Below are positions 7,820-14,584 of a stretch of DNA of 16,325 bases, in pieces. Both the position numbers and the translations under genes were made by a program. Every line of letters starts with the position of its first letter. Positions within the stretch are counted from its first letter, which is position 1. Under the pieces are notes generated by a model. The model did not search any database. It saw only the letters and a list, made by a program, of their open reading frames with translations, and was not told the DNA's origin. This stretch comes from an uncultured Prevotella sp. (lineage in GTDB: Bacteria; Bacteroidota; Bacteroidia; Bacteroidales; Bacteroidaceae), in assembly GCA_934183355.1 (NCBI GenBank), contig CAKPST010000050.1:1-16325 (forward strand). The letters run 5' to 3'.

Positions 7820-9860
7820 TAGTTGGTTCCTGTCCGCGGAAGCGCTTGTAGAGCGTCATCGGATGTTCGGTGCCACCTTTGGATAGAATGTTGTCGCGGA
7901 AGCTCTGTGCCGTTTCTTTATCGAAGATGCCATTCTTCTTGAACACGCTGAATGCGTCAGCGTCGAGCACCTCAGCCCACTTGTAGCTGTAGTAGCCAGC
8001 GGCATATCCTCCAGCCATGATATGCGAGAACTGTGTCGTCATACATGTGTTGGGCAGCTGCTTCATTATCATAGCCTTCTCCCAAGCTTTCTTCTCGAAT
8101 GGAATGATGTCGTCCTCGAATTCTTCCTTCTTGGTGTAGTATGCCATGTCGAGTAGTCCGAAGCTCACCTGTCTCAGACATCTATAAGCTGCCATGAAGT
8201 TGCGGCTGCGCACGATGCGGTCGATGAGTTCGTCGGGCATTGGCTCTCCTGTCTTATAGTGGAAGGCGAATGTGCGTAGGAATTCCTTCTCTACAGCATA
8301 ATTCTCCATGAACTGCGACGGCAGTTCCACAAAGTCCCACCACACGTTAGTGCCGCTGAGGCTTTCAAATCGTGTGTTGGCGAACATGCCGTGCAGCGAG
8401 TGTCCAAATTCATGCAAGAATGTTTCCACCTCGCCTAATGTCAGCAGAGCTGGCTTTTCGGCTGTCGGTTTTGTGAGGTTCATCACCACACTGACATGAG
8501 GACGCACGTTTACACCCTTGCGGTCTATCCACTGTCCCTGAAACTCTGTCATCCATGCACCGCCCTGCTTGCCCTTGCGTGGGTGGAAGTCGGCATAGAA
8601 CACAGCGAGATAAGAGCCGTCCTTGTCAAACACCTCGTATGCCTTGACATCAGGATGATACACCTGTATATCCTTCGACTCCTTGAATGTGATGCCGTAG
8701 AGCTTGTTTGCCAGTCCGAACACACCGTCTATCACCTTCGACAATTCGAAGTAGGGGCGCAACATCTCGGCATCAAGATTATACTCGCGCATCTGCAACT
8801 TATGTGAGTAGAAGCTGAAGTCCCACGGCTCCAACTGGAAGTCGTCGCCTTCTATCTGCTTAGCCTCACGCTCTATGGCCTTCACCTCTTCAATAGCTGT
8901 TGGCTTGTAGGCATCAATGAGGTCGTTGAGCAGTTTGTACACGTTGTCGGCATTCGATGCCATGCGGTGTACCAGCACATAGTCGGCATAGGTGTCATAT
9001 CCGAGCAACTGTGCTATCTCGCGGCGCAGGTTTACAAGGCGCTTGCAAATCTCAAGATTGTTCTCTGCATTGTCGTGTATTCCCTCAGTATTATGTGCCA
9101 TATATAGCTGCTTTCTCAGCTCGCGCTGAGTGGAGTAGGTCATGAATGGCGAGAAACTTGGGAAGTCGAGTGTGAAGAGCCATCCCTCTTTCCCTGCCTC
9201 CTTAGCAGCCAATGCGGCAGCCTCGCGAGCTGTGTCGGGCAGTCCGTCGAGCTGAGCCTCGTCCGTTATGTTGAGTGTGAAGGCTTTGTTCTCCTTCAGC
9301 AAGTTCTGCGAGAACTGCAACGACAGCATGCTTGCCTCCTCAGTCAGCTTTCTCAGTCGTTCCTTGCCCTCCTCGTCGAGCAGCGCACCCGAGCGTACAA
9401 AACCATCATAGGCATTGTCTAGCAGCATCTGCTCCTCGGGAGTCAGAGATCGGTGGTGCTCGTATACATACTTGATGCGCTCAAAGAGTCGGCGGTTTAG
9501 TTTCACGTCGTTGGCGTGTTTTGTAAGTATTGGACTCATTTTCTGTGCCAGCGCGTCGAGTTCGTCGCATGTTTCTGCACTCATCATGCACGAGAATACG
9601 GTAGACACACGTGACAACAAGTCGTAGTAGTTTTCGCCATTTTCGTTGTCCACTCTTACGATGGTGTTCTCAAATGTAGGCTCCTCAGGGTCGTTGACGA
9701 GCTTGTCTATCTCCTCGTCGTCGCGTCGTATGCCCTCAAGAAAAGCCTCCTCATAGTCTTCGAGGCGTATTCGGTCGAATGGAACTGTATCGTGTGGGGT
9801 GTTGTAAGGTTCAAAAAACGGATTTTTTCTCTCCGGAGTATTCGTGTTATTTTCCAACAT
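7782..9860 (-). CDS. dcp: M3-family metallopeptidase, peptidyl-dipeptidase Dcp type
   Basis: This 692-residue zinc peptidase of the M3 (thimet) family removes dipeptides from peptide C-termini or cleaves short oligopeptides. The zinc site is HEFGH (483-487), with the third ligand Glu512 in FVELPSQ. The ring motif GGYAAGYYSYKWAEVLDADAF near the C-terminus is typical of Dcp and of oligopeptidase A. No signal peptide or lipobox is seen; the N-terminus is polar (LENNTNTPERKNPFF), so it should be cytoplasmic and serve peptide recycling. NPFF...YNTPHDTVPFDRI is the usual N-terminal sequence of Bacteroidales Dcp proteins after the leader. It is the first gene of the four-gene leftward operon. Dcp fits better than oligopeptidase A, but the substrate is not proven. 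Confidence 0.94.
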   Translation of the reverse strand: MLENNTNTPERKNPFFEPYNTPHDTVPFDRIRLEDYEEAFLEGIRRDDEEIDKLVNDPEEPTFENTIVRVDNENGENYYDLLSRVSTVFSCMMSAETCDELDALAQKMSPILTKHANDVKLNRRLFERIKYVYEHHRSLTPEEQMLLDNAYDGFVRSGALLDEEGKERLRKLTEEASMLSLQFSQNLLKENKAFTLNITDEAQLDGLPDTAREAAALAAKEAGKEGWLFTLDFPSFSPFMTYSTQRELRKQLYMAHNTEGIHDNAENNLEICKRLVNLRREIAQLLGYDTYADYVLVHRMASNADNVYKLLNDLIDAYKPTAIEEVKAIEREAKQIEGDDFQLEPWDFSFYSHKLQMREYNLDAEMLRPYFELSKVIDGVFGLANKLYGITFKESKDIQVYHPDVKAYEVFDKDGSYLAVFYADFHPRKGKQGGAWMTEFQGQWIDRKGVNVRPHVSVVMNLTKPTAEKPALLTLGEVETFLHEFGHSLHGMFANTRFESLSGTNVWWDFVELPSQFMENYAVEKEFLRTFAFHYKTGEPMPDELIDRIVRSRNFMAAYRCLRQVSFGLLDMAYYTKKEEFEDDIIPFEKKAWEKAMIMKQLPNTCMTTQFSHIMAGGYAAGYYSYKWAEVLDADAFSVFKKNGIFDKETAQSFRDNILSKGGTEHPMTLYKRFRGQEPTIDALLERNGIKK

Positions 9861-9891
9861 ACTAAATGTAAAATGTGTGATATATCACTTG

Positions 9892-9899
9892 CAAAATTA
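9892..9899 (-). promoter_or_regulatory. -7 box for the peptidase-led operon
   Basis: On the minus strand, TAATTTTG (complement of 9892-9899) fits the Bacteroidetes -7 consensus and lies about 32 bases before the peptidase ATG. No -33 TTTG is found at 19-21 bases, so only the -7 element is supported. Confidence 0.5.
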
Positions 9900-10060
9900 C
9901 GCAAAATATCACAAATGTGTATCTTGCAAGTTCTTTTTAACTTATATTATAAGGTATAGTATGTTGATGTGCTATGCTAAAACAACATGTAGCATAGTGT
10001 GTATTAGCAAGAAGGGCATGACAAATGTGCCACACCCTCCTATTGACATTGTTTTTTGTA
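9900..10060. other. Non-coding gap between ndh and the peptidase operon
   Basis: No credible gene is seen. The only structure is a 7-bp inverted repeat (CTATGCT at 9972-9978, AGCATAG at 9991-9997) with a 12-base loop. It has no T-run on either strand, so a terminator for the NADH dehydrogenase gene is doubtful. Confidence 0.4.
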
Positions 10061-11410
10061 TTAATCCATTAAGTCCTCACCCAAGTGGGTTGTCTGTTCG
10101 CGCTCCATGCGCTCCACCACCTCACGCGGTTTTGTTGCGTATGTAATCATGCGTATTGAGTCGTTGTAGCTTACGTATTTCCACAACCAGTTGAGCAGCA
10201 CCATCATCTTGTTCTTCACGCCGAGAATAGAGCGCAGGTGAACAACGAGCCACAGTATCCATGCGAAGAATCCCTGGCTGCGGAACTTGCCAATCTCCAC
10301 CACCGCCTTGTTGCGACCGATGGTTGCCATTGAGCCAAGATTGTTGTATTTGAATGGAGTCAGAGCGCTGTCGTCCAGTCCCTCGTTTATTCGCTTGATG
10401 TTCTTGGCAAGGTTCTTAGCCTGCTGAATTGCCACCTGGGCCACCTGCGGGTGTCCGTTGGGATAAGCAGTGTCGGTGGTTTGCAGACACTGGTCGCCAA
10501 TAGCAAACACGCCGTCAAGTCCAGGAATGCGGTTGAATTGGTCCACCTTAAAGCGGAATCCACGTCCCAGATGGTCGTCGCTGATGCCCGGCATGGCGTT
10601 GGCACGGATGCCCGACACCCAAAGGAATGTACGTGTAGGAATCTCTGTGCCATCCTTCATGATAACCTTGTGGTCGCGATAGTCGGTCACCATCTTGCCA
10701 AACTGCACGTCCACGCCCATACTCTTGAGGAAGTCGTAAGCCTTCTTTGACGAGTCTTGCGACATTCCGGCAAGCAGACGGTCGCCAGCCTCTATAAGAT
10801 AAATGTGCATCAATGAGAAGTCCATGTCGGGATAGTCGTAGGGAATGACGTAGCGCTTCATCTCCGACAGCGCTCCAGCTATCTCCACTCCAGTAGCACC
10901 ACCGCCCACGATGACGATGTTGAGCAGTTCCTGTCGCTCCTCCTCTGTGGCGCAAGTCAGCGCACGCTCAAAGTTGGAGAGCAGAGCATTACGCAGACCC
11001 ATTGCCTCTGGCACGGTCTTCATAGGTATAGCCCATTCCTCTATATTCTTGTTACCAAAGAAATTGGTTGTTGCTCCGGCTGCCAATACAAGGTAGTCGT
11101 AGTCAATCTTTCCGATGGAAGTCTGTAGAATCTTCTTTTCGGTGTCCACCATACGTGCCTCTGCCATGCGGAAGTAGAAGTCCTTGCGCTTGCGGAAAAT
11201 CTGACGGAAGGGGAACGAGATGCTACTCGGGTCGATACCTGCCGAGGCTATCTGATAAATAAGCGGTGGAAACTGATGGAAGTTGTTCTTGTCGATCAGC
11301 ACTACCTGCATGCCCTTTCCGTAGAGGTCTTCTGCCAGGCGCAGTCCGCCAAGTCCACCACCAACGATTACTACTCTTTTCTTCTGATTTCTCTGGATAT
11401 TGATGCTCAT
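10061..11410 (-). CDS. ndh: Type II NADH dehydrogenase (NADH:quinone oxidoreductase)
   Basis: NDH-2 is a single-subunit flavoprotein that passes electrons from NADH to menaquinone without pumping protons. The 449 residues have two Rossmann folds: the FAD site VIVGGGLGGLRLAEDL (14-29) and the NADH site IVGGGATGVEIAGAL (167-181). FAIGDQ (302-307) contacts FAD. PQVAQVAIQQ (321-330) includes the quinone-site AQxAxQ pattern. The C-terminus (about 380-420) has amphipathic and hydrophobic helices, consistent with membrane attachment. The gene is divergent to a LacI-type regulator, with 341 bases between the two starts. This gap holds a 32-bp operator-like module within the predicted ndh leader, so the neighbouring regulator might control it; that is inference. 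Confidence 0.95.
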   Translation of the reverse strand: MSINIQRNQKKRVVIVGGGLGGLRLAEDLYGKGMQVVLIDKNNFHQFPPLIYQIASAGIDPSSISFPFRQIFRKRKDFYFRMAEARMVDTEKKILQTSIGKIDYDYLVLAAGATTNFFGNKNIEEWAIPMKTVPEAMGLRNALLSNFERALTCATEEERQELLNIVIVGGGATGVEIAGALSEMKRYVIPYDYPDMDFSLMHIYLIEAGDRLLAGMSQDSSKKAYDFLKSMGVDVQFGKMVTDYRDHKVIMKDGTEIPTRTFLWVSGIRANAMPGISDDHLGRGFRFKVDQFNRIPGLDGVFAIGDQCLQTTDTAYPNGHPQVAQVAIQQAKNLAKNIKRINEGLDDSALTPFKYNNLGSMATIGRNKAVVEIGKFRSQGFFAWILWLVVHLRSILGVKNKMMVLLNWLWKYVSYNDSIRMITYATKPREVVERMEREQTTHLGEDLMD

Positions 11411-11444
11411 AATATAAAAAAGGTTTATTTAGTTACTCTTTGTG

Positions 11445-11461
11445 ATGGCTAAGTTAGCCAT
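11445..11461. promoter_or_regulatory. 17-bp near-perfect palindrome in the ndh leader
   Basis: ATGGCTAA (11445-11452) and TTAGCCAT (11454-11461) are exact reverse complements around one G. The site lies 35-50 bases upstream of the NADH dehydrogenase start. It could be a small operator or an RNA hairpin; nothing in the window identifies a partner. Confidence 0.4.
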
Positions 11462-11510
11462 TATTGAGTAGACTTATTAGTTTTGCTACATGTTTCTTTA
11501 TGAGAACGAT

Positions 11511-11542
11511 TGCGGTAACGTTCCCAATATCCGCAAACGTTT
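11511..11542 (-). promoter_or_regulatory. LacI-type double operator module, copy 1
   Basis: Two AACGTT-centred sites lie here: GGTAACGTTCCC (11514-11525) and the perfect palindrome GCAAACGTTTGC (11533-11544, just overrunning the module). Their centres are 19 bp apart. The central CG with flanking A/T runs is the standard form of PurR/CcpA-type LacI-family operators. Read on the minus strand, the module matches the copy at 12817-12848 in 29 of 32 bases. It lies between the ndh and lacI-type starts. It is the likely autoregulatory site of the adjacent regulator. Confidence 0.75.
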
Positions 11543-11599
11543 GCAATATGTGTTGCGGTGTTATCCTATTGTGTTGTGGGATTATCCTTAATTACAGTG

Positions 11600-11607
11600 C
11601 AAAGTTA
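11600..11607 (-). promoter_or_regulatory. Possible -7 box for ndh
   Basis: TAACTTTG on the minus strand (complement of 11600-11607) matches the Bacteroidetes -7 element exactly. No -33 box is seen at the normal spacing. If used, the ndh transcript would start near 11593 with a leader of about 180 bases and run through operator module copy 1. Confidence 0.4.
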
Positions 11608-11692
11608 CGATTTTTTATTGAAATATCTATTACGCCATGCCGACGACAGTAATTTTCATATTATATGTCAAGAGATATTCAATGGAATTTTG

Positions 11693-11700
11693 TATTTTTG
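11693..11700 (+). promoter_or_regulatory. Possible -7 box for the LacI-family regulator gene
   Basis: TATTTTTG at 11693-11700 fits TAnnTTTG and lies about 50 bases before the regulator ATG. No good -33 element is at 19-21 bases. A small TATCAT/ATGATA inverted repeat (11705-11720) sits at the predicted transcription start. Confidence 0.4.
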
Positions 11701-11751
11701 CAAATATCATTAATATGATAATACATATCACCTGTACTTATTCTACCGACA

Positions 11752-12759
11752 ATGAAACATGTAACAATAAAAGACATTGCACGCTCGCTGTGTATATCGG
11801 TGTCTACGGTATCTCGTGCATTGACCGACGACAAGAACATACGACGTGAAACTCGTGAGGCTGTGCTGCGCGAGGCAGAGCGTCTTGGCTATCGCCGCAA
11901 TCCAGTAGCAATGAACCTCAAGATGGGACGCACAAATACAATAGGTGTGATAGTGCCCGAAATGCACACACCATACGCCTCGCAAGTGGTGGCTGGCATA
12001 CAGAGCATACTCTACAAGAACAATCAGAAGGTGATGATAGCCGAGTCGGACGAGAACCCCGACCGTGAGCGAGAGAACCTGCAGATGATGGAGGAATTCA
12101 TGGTAGACGGTCTCATAGTGAGCATTTGCAGCTACAAGCATAATATAGAGACCTACCGTCGTCTTGCCAAAGAGGGTGTAGCCATTGTCTTCTACGACCG
12201 TATACCTCATGGTATGGACGACATGCCACAGGTAATGGTCGACGACAACAACGACTCCTACTTTATGGCAGAACACCTGATACGTCTTGGTCGACGCCGT
12301 ATAGCCTATCTTTATGGTCCGGATGATGTGTATAATGCAGTGGAGCGTGGTCGTGGCTATCGTGAGGCAATGGAGAAATTCCACCTGTACGACCCTCAGC
12401 TCGTTGTTAAGACCGGAATGACGTTTGCCGATGGTGCGGCTGCTATGGATAGTCTTGTTAGGCAAGGCATCGAGTTTGATGCTGTGTATGCTTTTACCGA
12501 CACTCTTGCCATAGGAGCTATGAACCGTCTGCGCGAGCTAAGACGTCGCATTCCTGAGGATGTGGCTGTGGCTGGATTTTCGGGTACAGAACTTTCGACT
12601 ATTGTGTTTCCACAACTCACCACCGTTGAGCCGCCTCTAATCGAGATGGGACAGCGAGCAGCCGAACTTGTGCTTGAAAAGGTGCGCAGTCCTGAAGTTG
12701 AGAACCGTAAGATAGTGTTGCGCACGGAAATGAAGTGCAGGGCTTCTACCGGGGAATAG
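11752..12759 (+). CDS. LacI-family transcriptional regulator
   Basis: This 335-residue regulator has the full LacI layout. An N-terminal helix-turn-helix (5-24, VTIKDIARSLCISVSTVSRAL) is followed by the hinge helix around NPVAMNLK (50-57), whose leucine would insert into a central CG step. A periplasmic-binding-protein-like sensor domain follows (from about TNTIGVIVP, 61-69, to the end). The recognition helix STVSRAL resembles those that bind AACGTT-centred operators, and such sites flank the gene on both sides. It precedes a polyol dehydrogenase and an FHS-family porter on the same strand, so its ligand is probably the transported polyol, the ketose or a phosphate derivative. Whether it represses or activates is open, because its putative sites in front of the dehydrogenase lie upstream of the core promoter. 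Confidence 0.94.
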   Translation: MKHVTIKDIARSLCISVSTVSRALTDDKNIRRETREAVLREAERLGYRRNPVAMNLKMGRTNTIGVIVPEMHTPYASQVVAGIQSILYKNNQKVMIAESDENPDRERENLQMMEEFMVDGLIVSICSYKHNIETYRRLAKEGVAIVFYDRIPHGMDDMPQVMVDDNNDSYFMAEHLIRLGRRRIAYLYGPDDVYNAVERGRGYREAMEKFHLYDPQLVVKTGMTFADGAAAMDSLVRQGIEFDAVYAFTDTLAIGAMNRLRELRRRIPEDVAVAGFSGTELSTIVFPQLTTVEPPLIEMGQRAAELVLEKVRSPEVENRKIVLRTEMKCRASTGE

Positions 12760-12762
12760 GAT

Positions 12763-12794
12763 AGGGGAGTACGGATTCGAGCCGTACCTCCCCC
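12763..12794 (+). terminator. Probable terminator after the regulator gene
   Basis: A 12-bp stem (12763-12774 with 12782-12794, one bulged base) closes a seven-base loop four bases after the regulator stop. The stem is GC-rich (AGGGGAG-TACGG). The following sequence is only A/T-rich, without a clean T-run, so the strength is uncertain. Confidence 0.6.
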
Positions 12795-12816
12795 TAAAAT
12801 AATTGTTTCCTATTTA

Positions 12817-12848
12817 AAACGTTTGCAGATTTTGGAAACGTTACCGCA
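12817..12848 (+). promoter_or_regulatory. LacI-type double operator module, copy 2
   Basis: This copy holds AAACGTTTGC (12817-12826) and GGAAACGTTACC (12834-12845), centres 19 bp apart. It is 29 of 32 bases identical to copy 1 on the opposite strand. Its right part overlaps the large palindrome 12830-12861, which contributes a third AACGTT site. Confidence 0.75.
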
Positions 12849-12861
12849 AACGTTTCCAAAA
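12830..12861. promoter_or_regulatory. 32-bp palindromic operator with paired AACGTT cores
   Basis: TTTTGGAAACGTT (12830-12842) and AACGTTTCCAAAA (12849-12861) are exact 13-base inverted repeats around the six-base spacer ACCGCA. Two half-overlapping LacI-type sites result, GGAAACGTTACC and GCAAACGTTTCC, centres 12 bp apart. The site ends 18 bases before the -33 box of the dehydrogenase promoter. Confidence 0.8.
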
Positions 12862-12879
12862 CTTGCCTCAAAAAAAAAC

Positions 12880-12910
12880 TTTGCCATAATCTTTTTGCAG
12901 TATAACTTTG
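12880..12910 (+). promoter_or_regulatory. Consensus Bacteroidetes promoter for the dehydrogenase gene
   Basis: A perfect -33 TTTG (12880-12883) and a perfect -7 TAACTTTG (12903-12910) are separated by 19 bases. An A-tract (12870-12878) just upstream may act like an UP element. The expected start is near 12917, about 50 bases before the ATG. This is the best promoter in the window. Confidence 0.85.
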
Positions 12911-12968
12911 CAAGCGAAAAGAAAAAAATAATAACTAAAGAATTAATAACTAATAACTTAAAAAGATT

Positions 12969-14411
12969 ATGGCAACAAATGTAATCAACTCGTATTCTTT
13001 CGACCGCAACTCGGTTAAGGCTGGTATCCTTCATTTCGGTGTTGGCAATTTCCATCGTGCTCATCTCGAATACATGACAAGCCACTTGCTCGAAGACCCC
13101 ACTCAGCATGGTTGGGGCATCTGTGGAGCTATGATTTTGGATAGAGACGAACATCTGTATAAAGCTCTTAAGGCCCAGAATGGCGAATATACGCTGACTG
13201 TATGCGGACGCGATGGCAAAAATGAGGTTTGTCGTCTTGGCGCTCTTGTTGAGTTGTATTGGGGCGTTGAGGAGAAGAACTCTATACTCAACAAGATTGC
13301 CGACCCCGACATCCGCATCATCACTCTCACCATTACCGAGGGTGGATATAACATCTCACGTCAGACGGGCGAGTTTATGCTCGACAACCCGCAGGTGGCT
13401 CACGATATTGAACATCCCCACGACCCACAGACCGCGTTTGGATATGTAGCCGAAGGACTCCGCCGCCGCGTAGCTTCAGGTGCTGGTCCTATCACAATAC
13501 TCTCTTGTGACAATCTTCAGCACAATGGCAATACGGCACGTCGAGCTTTCATGTCGTTTGTTGAGGCTCAAGACAAGGAGTTGGCTGCATGGATGGAAAA
13601 CAATGTAACCTTCCCCAACTCGATGGTAGACCGTATAACACCAGCTACACGCCCCGAGGATGTCAAGCGTCTTAACGAGGAGAATGGCACCGACGACCAG
13701 GCTCCGGTATATTGCGAGGACTTTATACAGTGGGTTGTTGAGGATAACTTCGCTGCAGGTCGCCCTGCATGGGAGAATGTGGGAGCACAGATGACGGATG
13801 ATGTGACTGCTTTTGAGAATATGAAGCTCTCTCTGCTCAATGCCTCTCACACATTGCTCTCATATCCTTCGTTCCTCTATGGCTACCGCAAGGTGGACGC
13901 TGCCATGCACGACGAGCGCATTGCCAAGTTTGTGCGCCAGTTTATGGACATCGACATCACTCCGTATGTTCCGGCTCCCAAGGATACCGACCTTGAACTC
14001 TATAAGCAGACTCTTTGTGAGCGTTTCGGCAACCGTTCGGTAAGCGACCAGGTGGCTCGCCTTTGCTTCGACGGCGCATCTAAGTTCCCCGTGTATGTAA
14101 TGCCTAACCTGGAGAAGATGATCAACGATGATAAGGAACTCATCCGTGTAGCTTATCTCTTCGCTGCCTATCGCCACTATCTCAAGTATCATACTGACGA
14201 CAACGGCGAACAGTTTGAAGTTGCCGACCCATGGCTCACAGCCGACGACCAGCATCTCATTGCAAGTGACGAGCCTCTCGACTTCCTTGCTCTCTCTCCG
14301 TTCCGCAGCACCGATCTTCGTGCGGCTAACAACTTCACACAGCCTTATCTGAAGATGGTGGAGAGCATTAAGACTAAGGGAGCAATGCAGACTCTTGAAG
14401 AAATACTATAA
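12969..14411 (+). CDS. Mannitol 2-dehydrogenase-type long-chain polyol dehydrogenase
   Basis: This 480-residue protein belongs to the polyol-specific long-chain dehydrogenase/reductase family, which oxidises mannitol to fructose (or a related polyol to its ketose) with NAD(P). The N-terminal nucleotide-binding motif GILHFGVGNFHRAH (19-32) and TITEGGYN (121-128) are present. Active-site residues can be placed by spacing to the Pseudomonas enzyme: Asn182 in SCDNLQ, Asp221 in DRITP, Lys286, Asn291 and His294 in MKLSLLNASH. UxuB-type fructuronate reductase and arabinitol dehydrogenase share this fold. The neighbouring FHS porter and the lack of uronate genes favour a polyol. The gene follows a consensus promoter with LacI-type operators and is followed by the porter after 173 bases of repeat-rich DNA. 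It should make cytosolic NADH, which the nearby NDH-2 can oxidise. Confidence 0.9.
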   Translation: MATNVINSYSFDRNSVKAGILHFGVGNFHRAHLEYMTSHLLEDPTQHGWGICGAMILDRDEHLYKALKAQNGEYTLTVCGRDGKNEVCRLGALVELYWGVEEKNSILNKIADPDIRIITLTITEGGYNISRQTGEFMLDNPQVAHDIEHPHDPQTAFGYVAEGLRRRVASGAGPITILSCDNLQHNGNTARRAFMSFVEAQDKELAAWMENNVTFPNSMVDRITPATRPEDVKRLNEENGTDDQAPVYCEDFIQWVVEDNFAAGRPAWENVGAQMTDDVTAFENMKLSLLNASHTLLSYPSFLYGYRKVDAAMHDERIAKFVRQFMDIDITPYVPAPKDTDLELYKQTLCERFGNRSVSDQVARLCFDGASKFPVYVMPNLEKMINDDKELIRVAYLFAAYRHYLKYHTDDNGEQFEVADPWLTADDQHLIASDEPLDFLALSPFRSTDLRAANNFTQPYLKMVESIKTKGAMQTLEEIL

Positions 14412-14415
14412 TCTT

Positions 14416-14565
14416 TAGTTGAGAGTTCTTTTTTAGTTGAGAATTGAGAGTTTAGAGTTGAAAGTTATGATATGCTTTAATATTAAATGTTTAGCTTGGT
14501 AATCATAACTCTCAATTCTCAACTTTCAACTCTCAACTTTAATAAACTCTCAACTCTCAACTTGA
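14416..14565. repeat. Heptanucleotide-repeat block in inverted halves
   Basis: The gap between dehydrogenase and porter is filled by degenerate 7-base units. The left half (14416-14470) carries TTGAGAG/TTGAAAG-type units. The right half (14507-14565) carries the complementary AACTCTC/AATTCTC/AACTTTC units, at least seven in register from 14507 to 14541 and from 14545 to 14565. The halves can pair; the innermost stem is GTTATGAT (14464-14471) with ATCATAAC (14502-14509). No T-run follows, so it is not a standard terminator. It may shape the mRNA between the two genes. Confidence 0.85.
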
Positions 14566-14584
14566 ACCAAAACCTAACATCAAT

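Noticed and set aside
9972..9997. An intrinsic terminator for ndh
   Set aside because: The stem has only seven pairs with a 12-base loop, and no T-run follows on the minus strand.
11743..12465. A 240-codon open frame on the minus strand
   Set aside because: It lies antisense to the LacI-family gene, whose HTH and sensor domain are clear. Its translation is rich in His, Cys and Tyr and has no recognisable domain.
13476..13850. Minus-strand open frames within the polyol dehydrogenase gene
   Set aside because: They overlap the catalytic core of a confident gene and show no domain or start context of their own.
12969..14411. Fructuronate reductase (UxuB) as the name of the dehydrogenase
   Set aside because: It is the same superfamily, but no uronate isomerase, mannonate dehydratase or KDG gene is near, while an FHS-type porter is. 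I kept the broader polyol dehydrogenase call.
14416..14565. The heptanucleotide block as a CRISPR array or an IS end
   Set aside because: The units are seven bases and contiguous, without spacers. No transposase or target-site duplication is seen.
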